Shown: piece by piece, positions 38,001 through 50,500 of the stretch
Position numbering within the stretch: position 1 is the stretch's first letter
How the letters are laid out: each line of letters starts with the position of its first letter
Origin: Buxus sempervirens
Taxonomy: Eukaryota; Streptophyta; Magnoliopsida; Buxales; Buxaceae
Length of the DNA stretch: 64,000 nt
Assembly: GCA_947561395.2 (NCBI GenBank)
Contig: OX387184.1
Coordinates: 44,196,766 to 44,260,765, forward strand
Reading direction: 5' to 3'
The notes under the pieces: model-generated
Databases searched by the model: none
Seen by the model: the letters and a program-made list of their open reading frames with translations, nothing else
Told to the model about the DNA's origin: nothing
Program-made: the position numbers and the translations under genes

Positions 38001-41000
38001 ATATTTAGGTATTCTGCATCCTAAGATTATAATGTTATATTAGGATCATCATCATTGCTGCATATGTATTTATCTATATTAATCATTTCATGATATATTG
38101 CTGCTATGTTAAAGGTGTGAGGGCTTATTCTATAAGTCTGAGGTTTCCAAGAGAAACCACACCAGTGGGATGAAGCCTACTGAGTACTGTTTGCACCTTA
38201 CTATATTTTTGCAGGTGTTGATATTTACGAAGATCAAGAGCAGGACATGGACTAGGATATAGACTTTTACTTTGATCAGCATATCTTGGCATCAATGTGG
38301 TCTATTTAGAGTAGGTGAGTAGATAGGTTGGTTTGGCATTGGGATATTATGTTGTTTCCTATATAGGTTATTTATGATAGAATATTGCTATAATTATGAT
38401 TATAGTTTAAGTTGTAAATACTCTTTATGTTGTATATTCTGATTTTATTTCATTTATTTATTTATATTTTTAGTCTCAAAGTGCAAGGTCTTGGTATTTT
38501 TATGTTATTTTAAATTAAATTGATATATTTTATATCATTGCACATAAGTAATCAAATCTGCTTAGGTTTCCATACTAGGATGAATGTAAACTGCAGTCAT
38601 GTACCAAGATCCCCATTACCCATAGTGTTTAACTGTTTATATTATATTATGTATTATTTAATGGAGATATTTATACACTTCAAATCAACACGTGACAAAT
38701 AATCCTGCCAGCATCAATAGTATTCTCTTAATATTGAAATTGAAGGCACTCCATGAAGTTTATAAGCAAACATTATTTGAGGTATATTTCCTCCTATATA
38801 ATTCAGCAATTTTTATCTCAAATGCAATTAGAACAAAATTTACTCTACCGAATGACGATGAGGGAAAACATAGGATTAAGAACCAGAGCCTATTTATATG
38901 TGGGATGAAATGAAAAACAACTACATTAAAAGAGAGAGGAAGGAGGTCTGAGGAGAATCTCAAGATAAAATACAATCCCACAAAATAACTTAGTGGACTG
39001 GTCAGATTCTAAAGATCAATTTACCAATATCACAAACAGTTCCTATATTTTTATTTGAACAAAAGGTGAAGAAGTTTATATAAAAGATGATGTAATACTT
39101 TACAATTTGTGTTAATCTAGAGAGAACATATGACCAAGTCCCTAGAGATTAAAAAAACAATGAGATTTGGCAAGAAGGAATACCCATCACCATCAGATAC
39201 ATGGTCTTTAAAGACATGCATGGAGTGCTAAAATCATAGGAAGGGAGAGTAAAACAAATATTTTATAGAAGTAATAAGACAAATATTAGTTTTTCTTTGT
39301 TTGATTATGGATTTTTTGATGACTCATTCAAGAGGAGATGCCTCATCTTATGTTATTTGCTGATAATATAGTTTTTGTGGACCACATTATAGAGTAAATA
39401 CAAAACTAGAATTTGAAACTTAGAATCAAAAGTTCTCAAAATAAGTTGAGTTCAACTTAAGTATGAAGAATATAAATCTAGCACAAAATAATAGCAATGT
39501 TGAAAATTGAGAACCAAGAGATTCCTGAAAGCAATAATTCAATTATTTTTTATCAGCTATCCATATGAAGGGTAACACCAATAAGGAAATTAGCTATAGA
39601 ATTAAAGCTAGATGGCTCATCTGTAGAGGTCCTTTTGGAGTGTAATGCAATCAATTTGTTTCACAAGCTCAAAGACATTTTATAAGATGTCTAATAGGCC
39701 TGCTTAGCCACAAAGGAAATAAAATCATGGTTTCTAATGTCCCAGAACCAATTACTAGACTAGACATGACCAATACGTCCATAGTGGCTGCTTCAGACCG
39801 TCTAAGACTATTGTCACTATTCTTATCAGAGCATAGCTAAATGTGCTGTTGCTTTCTTTTCTTTTTTTCTCTTTCCTTTGGGTCAATGCATAAATATGAG
39901 GAGGAAAAAGGAAAAATAAAAAAGAGAAGAAAGAAAAGAAAAGGAGAAAACAAAAAAGGTAAGGAGAGGAAGAAGATATAGAGCCATAGAAGTAACTCTT
40001 ATGTCTCTCTCTTTTCCTCTCCTTCCCTTTTTTCTACTCCTCTCTTTCTCATTCTCTCCTCCTCATCTCTCTCCTAATCTTCCCCCTTTTAAGGAAAAAA
40101 CAGAAGGAGAGAAATAAGTTGTAGAGCCTGTCTCTTTCATTCTCTTTTTTATCCCTCTCCTTTGATCCCTCTCTCTCTTTCTCCTCCTCCCCCCCATAAA
40201 GTTCCCTTGCCCTTGCTGCCTCTTTCCCTTTCTCTATCAATCTTTCCCCCCACCCCTTTTTCTTTCCTCAGGTCTCCTATTTCATTAAGTATTTTTACTA
40301 TTTTCCTTCTAAACTTCGTAATTTAAGAGAACTGGTTCCTACTAGTCTATTGATTAGAGCCTGTCGGTATTCACTAAATGCAACAATCTTTTAAATTTTT
40401 TTTTTCAAAGGCACATACAAAATAGGCATGTTGTGATACCATACTTGTACACACCAGCATTAAGCCACACAGCATGGCATTGCAAAGGTGAAGGTTTAAA
40501 TATGGATGTGTGGGAAGAATAAAAAAGCTAAATTAAGAAAGGAACATATAGAACAGTTTCTAGGAGTTTCCTGAATGGAAGAAAAATATAAAGTAAAGTA
40601 GGTAAGAAGGTTTCGGCATGTAAAGGGCCTAGCAAAGTAACTGTGAAAAGGCGTGGAGAGATGCAAATTGAATGGTATAACCGTATAAGAATGCAAGAGA
40701 AAGCCCTTAAAATAAATGGATAGAGTCGAACAGAAATAACCTAAATTCAGATAACCTGAAAGAATAAACACACGAGGTTGATAGAATGGAGTTCATGTTG
40801 AAACCCCAGCTAACTGGGTTAAGTTGTGTCATTGTTATTGCTGGCTTTGTACGGATTTGCCTGAATTTAAACTAAATCAGACTCGGGGAAATATGTTATT
40901 CTTCTCTTAACGTACAAAGGATTTCAGGTGGGAAGCCATGCTGCTCAACCATAAAATGGCTACAATAATATCAAGTGACTTCCACCCTCATTAAGTGGTC

Positions 41001-41531
41001 CAACTCAATTGGAAGTTAAACTAAATTCAAATTTGGTGGAATCATCCCGATTGACAAGCAAATCAACGATCACATCTGTAACAGAAAGATGTGCACCAAC
41101 ACAACACTCAAAGCACTCCCAAGTACTGAAAAATATATATATAAATGCCCAATTCATCATTCATAAAACCCAAGTCTTGAAATATATGCTTATATCTCAG
41201 CTCTCAACTGAAACTTCCATGATAAAATCCCAAGCATGATGCCATTCTTTTATTTTCAGATTACCAAGACTAACTTATACCTACCAGCCTCTCCAATATT
41301 GTTCTGTTTCTTCAAGCCGTGTTCGGTATATATAGCTGCAGGAAAAAAGTACAGAAACATTTGGTGAATGCAGGATAACAAACAAGACTAATAATTAATT
41401 ACATAACTAAGATAGAAGTACTCACCATTTCTTTGAATCATCATACTTTAATGTTGAAGGAACAGATAGACGTGCAGATTCAAGGTTCCTTAAAGATCCT
41501 CCTTTAACACTCCATTCAATCTATGGATGTG

Positions 41532-41590
<59 letters not shown>

Positions 41591-44500
41591 CGACAAAAAC
41601 ATTATATAGATGACCAAATTGAACAATAACATTTTCCTCAAATTTCATTGAAATAAAAACCATAAAACAAAATATAATGGATGAGAAACCTTTTCACTTT
41701 TCAGTGGAAGTTTACAAAAAATGGTCTGAAAGCACTGCAAACAGTTTGTTTCAAGAATGGGTGGATGAGGGGCGTTGCAACATAAATAATCTTTACTTCT
41801 TCTACGGCATTTATTTATTTATTTATTTATTTTCAAGGGAGAGCATTAGGTTTGTTTGATCTTAGGCTCTGACTCACCCTCCGAGATCGGTAATTATTGA
41901 ATTAACAACAAGATATTTCTTCTGTCCCATCTAGGCAATCGGAAAATAGGGAAATGGTTGATATATAACTTGAAGATGGATCTGCATTGGCCTTTGTTTG
42001 TGTGTTTGTTATTGTGCATATATACATCCATGCATATGTATATTCATATAGGGACAACCACTTGGAGTGATGATAAAAGCCGTGAGTTGTCAGTGCGAGA
42101 TCATGAGCTCAAGTCTAAGCCACTTTTTATATGCTTAAGGTTAGATATGTTGACAGTCCACCTCTCCTGGGACCCCGCTTCAGCTAGACACACACTGGGT
42201 TATGGTGCATATGTATATGGATATATGGCATACATCATCCACATGGTTATTTATAGTTCAATCAATAGGTGAGCCTTTTCAAGAAAATGGAACTGATGCG
42301 GAAGTATTGTGTTGGCTAGATTTTGTAAGCAGCAACTGAAGTTCAATCAGTTGCTTAAATGGGAATTTCGGCTCATTTTGTAGGCAACCCAAGGATCAAA
42401 CCTTCCAAATTTTTGAAAGTTCACCATCTCATTTAGGGGAACCAGTAACTGAATAAAATTGATATATGCAAGAACAGAGACTTGTAATTGCTTTTTAAAG
42501 GAGTGCAATAAAGATTTTATTGACTTTTTTAGTGCATCCATTATAAAATTTGCATGAACTTAAGCGGGCTCCTCATAAAATGCATTGTAACCAAAATCTG
42601 CATATGTTAAGAGAAATGATTTCAGACTAGCCATTCAAGGAATTTTTTTCTTTTTTTTTTTTTTTTTTTTCTGTTAACGGAAGACAGCCTTAGTATTTAA
42701 AACTTCTACTTTTGGATGGAAAATTCTATTATTCCATCTCCATTCTGGCAGAATCTCTAGAAACCAAGTGGAATGATTTTCAGAGGAACCTGTAACAGAT
42801 TGTTTTGTCAATGAAATTGACAGCAGCATATTTACCTACTTTCACTACGGTTCTTCCAGACAGGAAATTCTCTTCTTCTATCTCCCTTGCATGCTCCTAC
42901 TACGTTCTCTAGACATAATACTTCCGGTTACTTGATAGACAAAGAAAAAGAACTAAAATTTGTTCACATGCTACAAACCAGGAAAAGAAATAATGAAAAA
43001 AAAAAAGGCAAACAAACAAAAATAATAACCAGGAACAAACAGCCAGAAATATCACATTCTTATCAACTGCAGGAATTACGCAAGGTTACACATTTTACTC
43101 AATTACAGAAAGGTATGTACTATGTTTCTCAATTTCTGTGTTTTTTAAGCCCACCATAGACAGACGGTATGCCAGAGAATACTTACGGAAATCCAATAGA
43201 GATAAAAAATAATCACCAATAATAGTAAATAAAAAAGAAGAATCTCCACTAAAAAGGTATAAATGGTACCGCTTTTTCAATGCTGGAAAAGTGTTGCATT
43301 CTGCTTGATAAGATTTTTTGCATATGAATCAATGAAGCCATAGCAGTTCCCTGAAGTTTTACTCAAAAATTAATGTAGTTACCACATTCCACATTAGTTA
43401 AGAACTTAAGAGCACTCTTGAGGATTATTCATTCAAAGAAAAACAAACCTCTACAACATCAATTACTATCAGCCCAGCCAAACTGGGTAATAATTTCCTT
43501 GCAGCAACATGCACTGCAACTGAACCACCCATGCTGTAGAAAGACGGTGTTGTCAATGTAAGGTCAGTCAATAATGGTAGAGAGTTTGTTACTCTGTTAA
43601 TATTAGAGAGTTTGATACTCTGTTATAAATAATTATGTAAAGCTATGCTGCATGAAGCATGAGGAAACTGGATATTACTTCTCCATTTTTTTTTAATGAT
43701 TAATGACTAAATTCCATTAAAAATCAAAATCAAAAGAGAAAAAACAGAGAAAATCTAACAAAAAAGTGGAAGCAGGAACAGGAGTAGTTGATAAACCAGC
43801 AGATAGAAAAACCCAGACCAAATTACATGCAATATACTCCCCAAGAGCTTGCTAATATGCTCTACTGAATTACGATTTCTGAAGAAGATATAGACCTGAA
43901 CTCTGTGTAAAAACTTATCCACGAAGCAGCTAAAGCCAAAGAAACTTCTAATGCCACCTGACACTAAGTGCAGATCTCCACAAAAAATGCATCTATTCCT
44001 AACTCCTCACACTTCGCACAGGATGGCAAAAAAACCTGCTCTAACAAACAACCCTTCTAAGATACAGCCAGAAAATGCTATAAGAAAAATATGTCACCTA
44101 GAGCCCAGGGCATCACCTGAATGATCCTAACCATTCTCAAAAAAGAGTACCAAAGGAAATGAGCAAAGTTGCACTGCAAGAACCAGTGTAATATAGGTAT
44201 CTTGTATTTAATGCTACCCCATACACGTTGGGCCTTCTTTGAAGGCGATGGAGGGATTTTGGGGTACAATATAAGGAGGAAATATAGTAATTTTCTGCGC
44301 ATGTTGTACAAATTTTTCTTGAGATATCTATTGGGTTTTTCTGGCTTTTTGGTCAAGTTAGCTTATTCGCTGCTTGATAGAAACAGCTGTTGCGAGTTCT
44401 ATTGCTCGCTAGTAAAGCTTCTCATCATCTCTGCCTGTAGATATAGGCCGCTAAGCCAAGCCATGGAAAATCTGGTGCTTCGTATCTGTCTGCTTTGTTA

Positions 44501-47500
44501 TATTCTTTTGTTTCTTGTCTCTCTCATTCTCTGTAACAAGTGATCTAGCAACTCCCCATTCTTAGAAGCGTAGCACACATACATTAGGAGACAAGACCTT
44601 AGTAGTTAGTACTCCTTTTGTGGTGAAGATTGCCAAGGATATTGACCTTATTAAGAAACATGATCCAGGCAAATGCTTTAACCTTGAGAAGGGCAAGAGC
44701 TTTCTAAAGGAAATTGGTGGGGAAGGAAAAAGGGTGTTGTGGAATGTTGATAAGAGCTAAAAGAAAACCCAGATGTATATGTGCCACTGAAGTCAAGGGG
44801 CCAACATCATCCATCCGGATTATCAGTATCAATAATAACTTCTTTTAAGGAAATCAAGCTTGCCCCAAGGTCCTATAACTCACCCACTCCTTAAGATTCC
44901 AAGTTAAACCATGAGAAGACCAAGAATAATATCACACACCATATGGTTATGGTTTGAGCACAACTGAAAGATATTAGGAAAATGAGCAGAAAAACAGTTT
45001 CACCTCACCATTCATCAGACCCAAAAAGGGATGAAATCACCAGCCCTCAATTTGAATTGGATTAAGAAAATGAAAATTGGGGCAAGAACTAGGGCAGCAC
45101 ACCATGGACTAAACGTAACCATCCTCCTACTGGACTTCGGTTCCCATCTGTTTCTATGTGAACCAAATTTTACTTGTGTTAACCATGACTTACAAGCCTA
45201 TTTCTCACCAGAAAATCTCCACAACCATTTGCAAGGAAAGTAAAGTTCCTATGTTGAATCTTCCCCAAAATAAGGACACCATCCCTTTTATTTCTACAGA
45301 ATCTATCCCATGTCACTAGAAGATCCTTCTTATGATTTCCCCCGTCCCACAAGAAATCTCTGCCTAGATTTTCAACAGCCTCAACCACACATACAGGAGC
45401 CCTATAGAGTGATAAGAAATAAAATGGGAGACTAGCAAGGGAAGACCTAATCAACAAGGTTTTAAACAAGCACACACAACACCCACCACCCCCCCCCCCC
45501 CCCCCCCCCATCTAGCCCCAAAAATTTCCATTCCAAAACCATCCCTACGAAATCCCACTCCACCTGGTCATAAGCTTTTTCCAAGGCAATCTTACATAAT
45601 ATGCCAAATATACCTGTTTTATTGCTTTCCTCAACACATTCATTCACAATTAAACACACCATCAAGAATTTGTAAGCCACGAATGAAAGTACTGATCTCT
45701 ACAGCTAATATGTTCATCACAGCCCTCAGCATCAAAGACAACACTTTTTCTATTATTTTATATAGACTAGTTATGAGGCTAATCATTAGAAATCTTTAAC
45801 TTCGTACTAGCATGTTTTAGTATCAAAGCCAAAAAAAAGGTAGCATTTGTGGCCTTCCTTACTATATCATGAGTATGGAATTCCTCGAAAACCTCAATCA
45901 ACTTGTCTTTGACAATATCCCAGCACTCTTGTAAGAAAGCTACATCAAATCCGTCAAGACCTGGGACTTTATCTATACTTATATCCCCCACTTTAGCTTT
46001 GATTACTCCATCCTCAAATTCCTTTTCAAACCATATACTTTTATCCTTTTTGAACTTAGGGACTCCCAAGTCCCAACCTAGAAAGATCAAACTTATTTAC
46101 TCTCAAACCCATACAAACATGTGTAGTATAGTAACTAGTGAATGCTTTTCTAGTACCCTCGTTATCCAATATAGAATCAATCGACCAATATCCTGCAAAT
46201 TTCATTTTTTTTCTCCTTCTATTAGCCACTTTGTGGAAAAACTTTTAATTTCCATCCCCTTCCCTTAACCAAATTACCCGTAACTTCAGCTTCCAATGAA
46301 TTACCTCTAAATACAATATATTTTTCCAACTAGGCTTTAACAGGATTCCTTTTATCCAAACCTGATTTCTCTAAATGCCCCTCCTCCTACATACTACCTA
46401 GCTTTTCAATTTCGTTCATGAATCCTTGCTTCATAGCTTTCATAACGGCAGTTCCTATAAAAGATGAAATGTAAAATCCTGAAATTTTAGTCATTATTTA
46501 AAATTTAAATTTTTATAGATGTTAATGATGATCAAGTGGTGTGTTATCGCAGGGAATGAAGGATAGAAGTAATCTGGAAATTTTTAGGCAAATCAGATGG
46601 TGGAAAAACTGAATTAATAAGGTAAGTAATTAGTCTTATTTAATTGATGGAAGCAAGGAATTCTGTGGAAAGGCAGTGCACATTATCGCGTTAGTTCTAA
46701 ATCTAATTGGTTGTGCATGTAGGTTGCGTGGTGTGACACTACAGCCAATTAAGAGATATTTTAAAGTGTGGATTTGGTGGAAAATTCCTGTCTATAAATA
46801 GACAGCTGGTGCTTAAGTTGGTTCCATTTGCTAAACATAGAATATTCTGGAGAAAGTTGAAAACAATAGTTCTAGAAGGACCTGGAGCTAGTGTTTGGAG
46901 AGGGATCTGAGAGGAAGAAGAGAGAAGGATCCTTGTGGTGGCCGATTGAGCTTGGAACAGATTTGAAGGAGAATTCAACTTTAAGAGCTAGATTTGGCTG
47001 AAATCAGTGAAGAGTTTTGAAGAATTCGTCCAGATCAGGGAAGATCCAGGTAAGAAGGGTTGTAATTATGAATTTTGGATCAATGGTAGTGATTCTATAG
47101 AAATTTGATCAGATTTTGTCAGATCTGGATGAGATTGAATGAATTTTTGAATTTTACAGTCAATTAACGAGAGAATCTATTGTAGAAGCTTAGATCTGAA
47201 GGTTTAGAGATTTCAGGAGTTAATTGAGCGTAGCCAATGTAAGTAACACCTTTCCAAAACAAAATTATGCATAGTTTTGGCATTAATCACATGATTGAAT
47301 GCTACTTCCGATTTTGAATAAAATTTCATTTGATTTGTGAGATTCGATAAAGAATGTTGAGGTTTTGATGATCCATGCTTTAATTCATGTTTTGATGGCT
47401 TAGTTAGATTCATATGATCCGTTTAGAAGTGTTTAAACAGGTCTCATAGAGCCCTACTGTCATAGCGAAACGAATCCCTAAAACAAAACTCATGTTTTAG

Positions 47501-50500
47501 AAAAACAGGTTCAACGTACAAACGTTGAATCATGCGTTGAACAAGCGTTAAGCAACACATGGAACCTTTCCCTGTTGCGTGCAAACAACGTCCGAACGAC
47601 CTGATCAATCTATGGAATTAAGCCTCAACGTTCGTGCGTTGAAAGAAAAAAATGCCAATTTCTGTTGTTTTGCAATTTCTTGCTTTTGCTTGAGTGCAAA
47701 GCAACATCGTGGGTGCACAACACCCTAATTTGTAAATATCATAACCTTTTACATTTCCATTTACTTAAAGCTTTACATATAAATAAGGTTTTACACCCCA
47801 TTTGGATTCATTAAAAATACTTTCAAGACTCAATTCCTTACCAATAAAAATTCAACTTTTGATTTGTGCCAAAAAACTGGATTTTTGGACGAACTCCATA
47901 CATTTTTAAAATCTTGTTGTGTTTAGTATGAATTCGTTACGGATTATTTTGGTGACCTAGTATTTTTATAAAATTTCAGTGTCAATAAGGACACTATAAA
48001 CCAAGTTTTAGAATGAAAGACCTTATATTATGACATGCAAAAAACAATTAGTGAAAAAGTCAACATTTTTAACCATATAATATTTTATTTTACAGGATCA
48101 AGAACTTTTAGTAATGAAATCCATTATTTTTGGTATAATTAGTTTATTATTCTTTCTAAGACTTTTCCAATAGTAATATTTGAGTTTTGTGAACTTTTCG
48201 ATGTTTAATCGCGGTATTTGAGTGATTTCACATACATTATATATCACCTCCTTGAGGGAAGCATGATTTGCCATGAGGACACTATTTGAGCATCGACATG
48301 ATGGCATAAGATTATTATCCTCCATGATGGAGTGATATTGGTCATGATGACTCATGATTCAAATTTGAGTGAAATGATTTATGTGCTTGGTTTTAAATGT
48401 CTATTGGGCTTAGCTTGCCTTGGATCCATTGCTTAAGCTTGCTAATGAAATGAGTTTACTTTGTTGTTGTAATTTCATGGACATGTGTGTATCACTACTG
48501 GTATAGAGCAACACCAAAACCTTGAGTAGACCGGCATTATCATTGCCGAAACCTTGAGTAGGCTGGTAATGGATGACGAAACCCTAAGTAGGCCAAATTA
48601 TACATGGAAAGCGTGAATTTGGCTATGGCATGGTTATTACTCAACTAAGGTAAATTTCAAATCACTAGCTCCATGATGATGATGATATATGTCTTGATTC
48701 AGATTTACATTAGGGATGTTATTGGACATCACATTTTACATTGGCACATGTTTTATGATTCTATCATGGTTTTACTGTTTGAACATGATTGGGTATTGAT
48801 ATTGATTATACTAATTTTATCATGGCATGGTTTTACACTAAGATGAAATGTTTTCAGCATGCATGTGCTACTTGTTGGGATATATATCATATCTCATACG
48901 TGGTTTTCATGGTTTTGTTTTCAACTATTCCTGGAGAGGACCCGACTACTGGGTTAGAGCCGAAAAATACATATAAAGCGAGGATTTCTTTATCCAGTAG
49001 GTTATAGTCTGATATTGATTCTTTTTGTATTAATTTGTTCTTGTGAACTATTAAAAAGATTGGGGGTATGAAAGTTTGAATCAAAACCGATTTCCTTAAA
49101 GGATTTGTGATAGAATTGTTTAGATTTTCCCACGCTTGATAGAATGTTTCAAAGATTTCGCACTCTGATATTATGACTCATATGATGATTTGAGTTGGTA
49201 TGAATACTTGGGGCCATAAATAACACTTCAGAGATGAGTTTATACCTTTAGTGAACAAACTGGATCCGAGGCGTTACATGAATCCTTCAGTTCCGTTAAC
49301 TCAACCATAGGTCTAGTTGTAGAGAGATTCTCCATTGTTTAATGGGAATTGCGTGAGAGAATGGTACGTGCAAGGTCTCGCTCTTCTTTCTAGGAGTGCT
49401 CCTTTTCAAAGTCCTGTTTTTTAGCTCAATTGAGTATGCGAAGCTCAATATTTAAAGTCCCGGGCGCTTTCAATCAAATATTATTTGTGTGGGCCGATAT
49501 TAGTACTTTTTCGCTTATTATTTCTCTTTCCAGGCCAGGTCACCCCTTTTCAAGTCTCAAGGGAACCCTACTAGATAGAGGAACCCGCAGGCGACTCAAG
49601 TTGCCCCAACTTAAGCATATTCAAGGACTAGCTCACATCCCATTACTCGAGATCAATTTTACAAACACATCATAATTCCACTAACCAACTTTTGTCCTCA
49701 TCCCCCTAAGGATCGTCATGAATTGATAACCTCAAAACTATATTTGATGACCTCAAGACATGTTAAGACAATTATGGTATGACTTATGAGTTAGTATTGT
49801 AGGCTTGTATATATTAGATTATATCCATTTAACAAAGGCTTTAATTGCAATTCCTGCAGTTCTGAAGTTAACAACAGATTATGCCATTATAGAAAACCTT
49901 CAAGCTAGATAGAATTCTATATAGATAATATTTATGTAGTCCCCAATTACATAACTTACTTCAATAACACAACTTTAAAATCTTTCATGCGGTAGTGCCT
50001 GTAATTTGAACTTTTTGAGTGCCATAAATTTTCAATGACATGTAATTAGTTTTAAATCTTTCAAAGTGGTTCAATATAATAATTAAGTATATAAAAATTC
50101 AACTTCATCCTCATTCACCTATAATTTAATAACTTCCACAATTACATAGTGTTCAAATCTATTTAAGTTCAAGATATTATTTTCAATTACATGTGGAGAC
50201 ATCTTTTTTTTTTTTTTATCAGTAAATAGGAGATATTATTAGATTAGAAAATATAGGGGTACAAGTACACAAAATGTGTACTACGATGGTGCAGAAACAC
50301 CCTCAATCAGAATACACAACATATAGGACACAAAACAGCAGGATCCCTCCCCCCTTCACAAATCTGAGAAACTTCTGCAACCCATCATGTCTTCTAGAAG
50401 TATGTTATTTCCCAAAGATTTGACAGAAACCCAACTATTTATCAGACTCAACATTCTCCTCTCTAAACATGACCAATTTCTCCCTATATCTCTGAAGATT

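Noticed and set aside
44169..44543. Plus-strand ORF of 124 aa, hydrophobic
   Set aside because: Partly antisense to the zf-RVT-like LINE end; no start context or family match.
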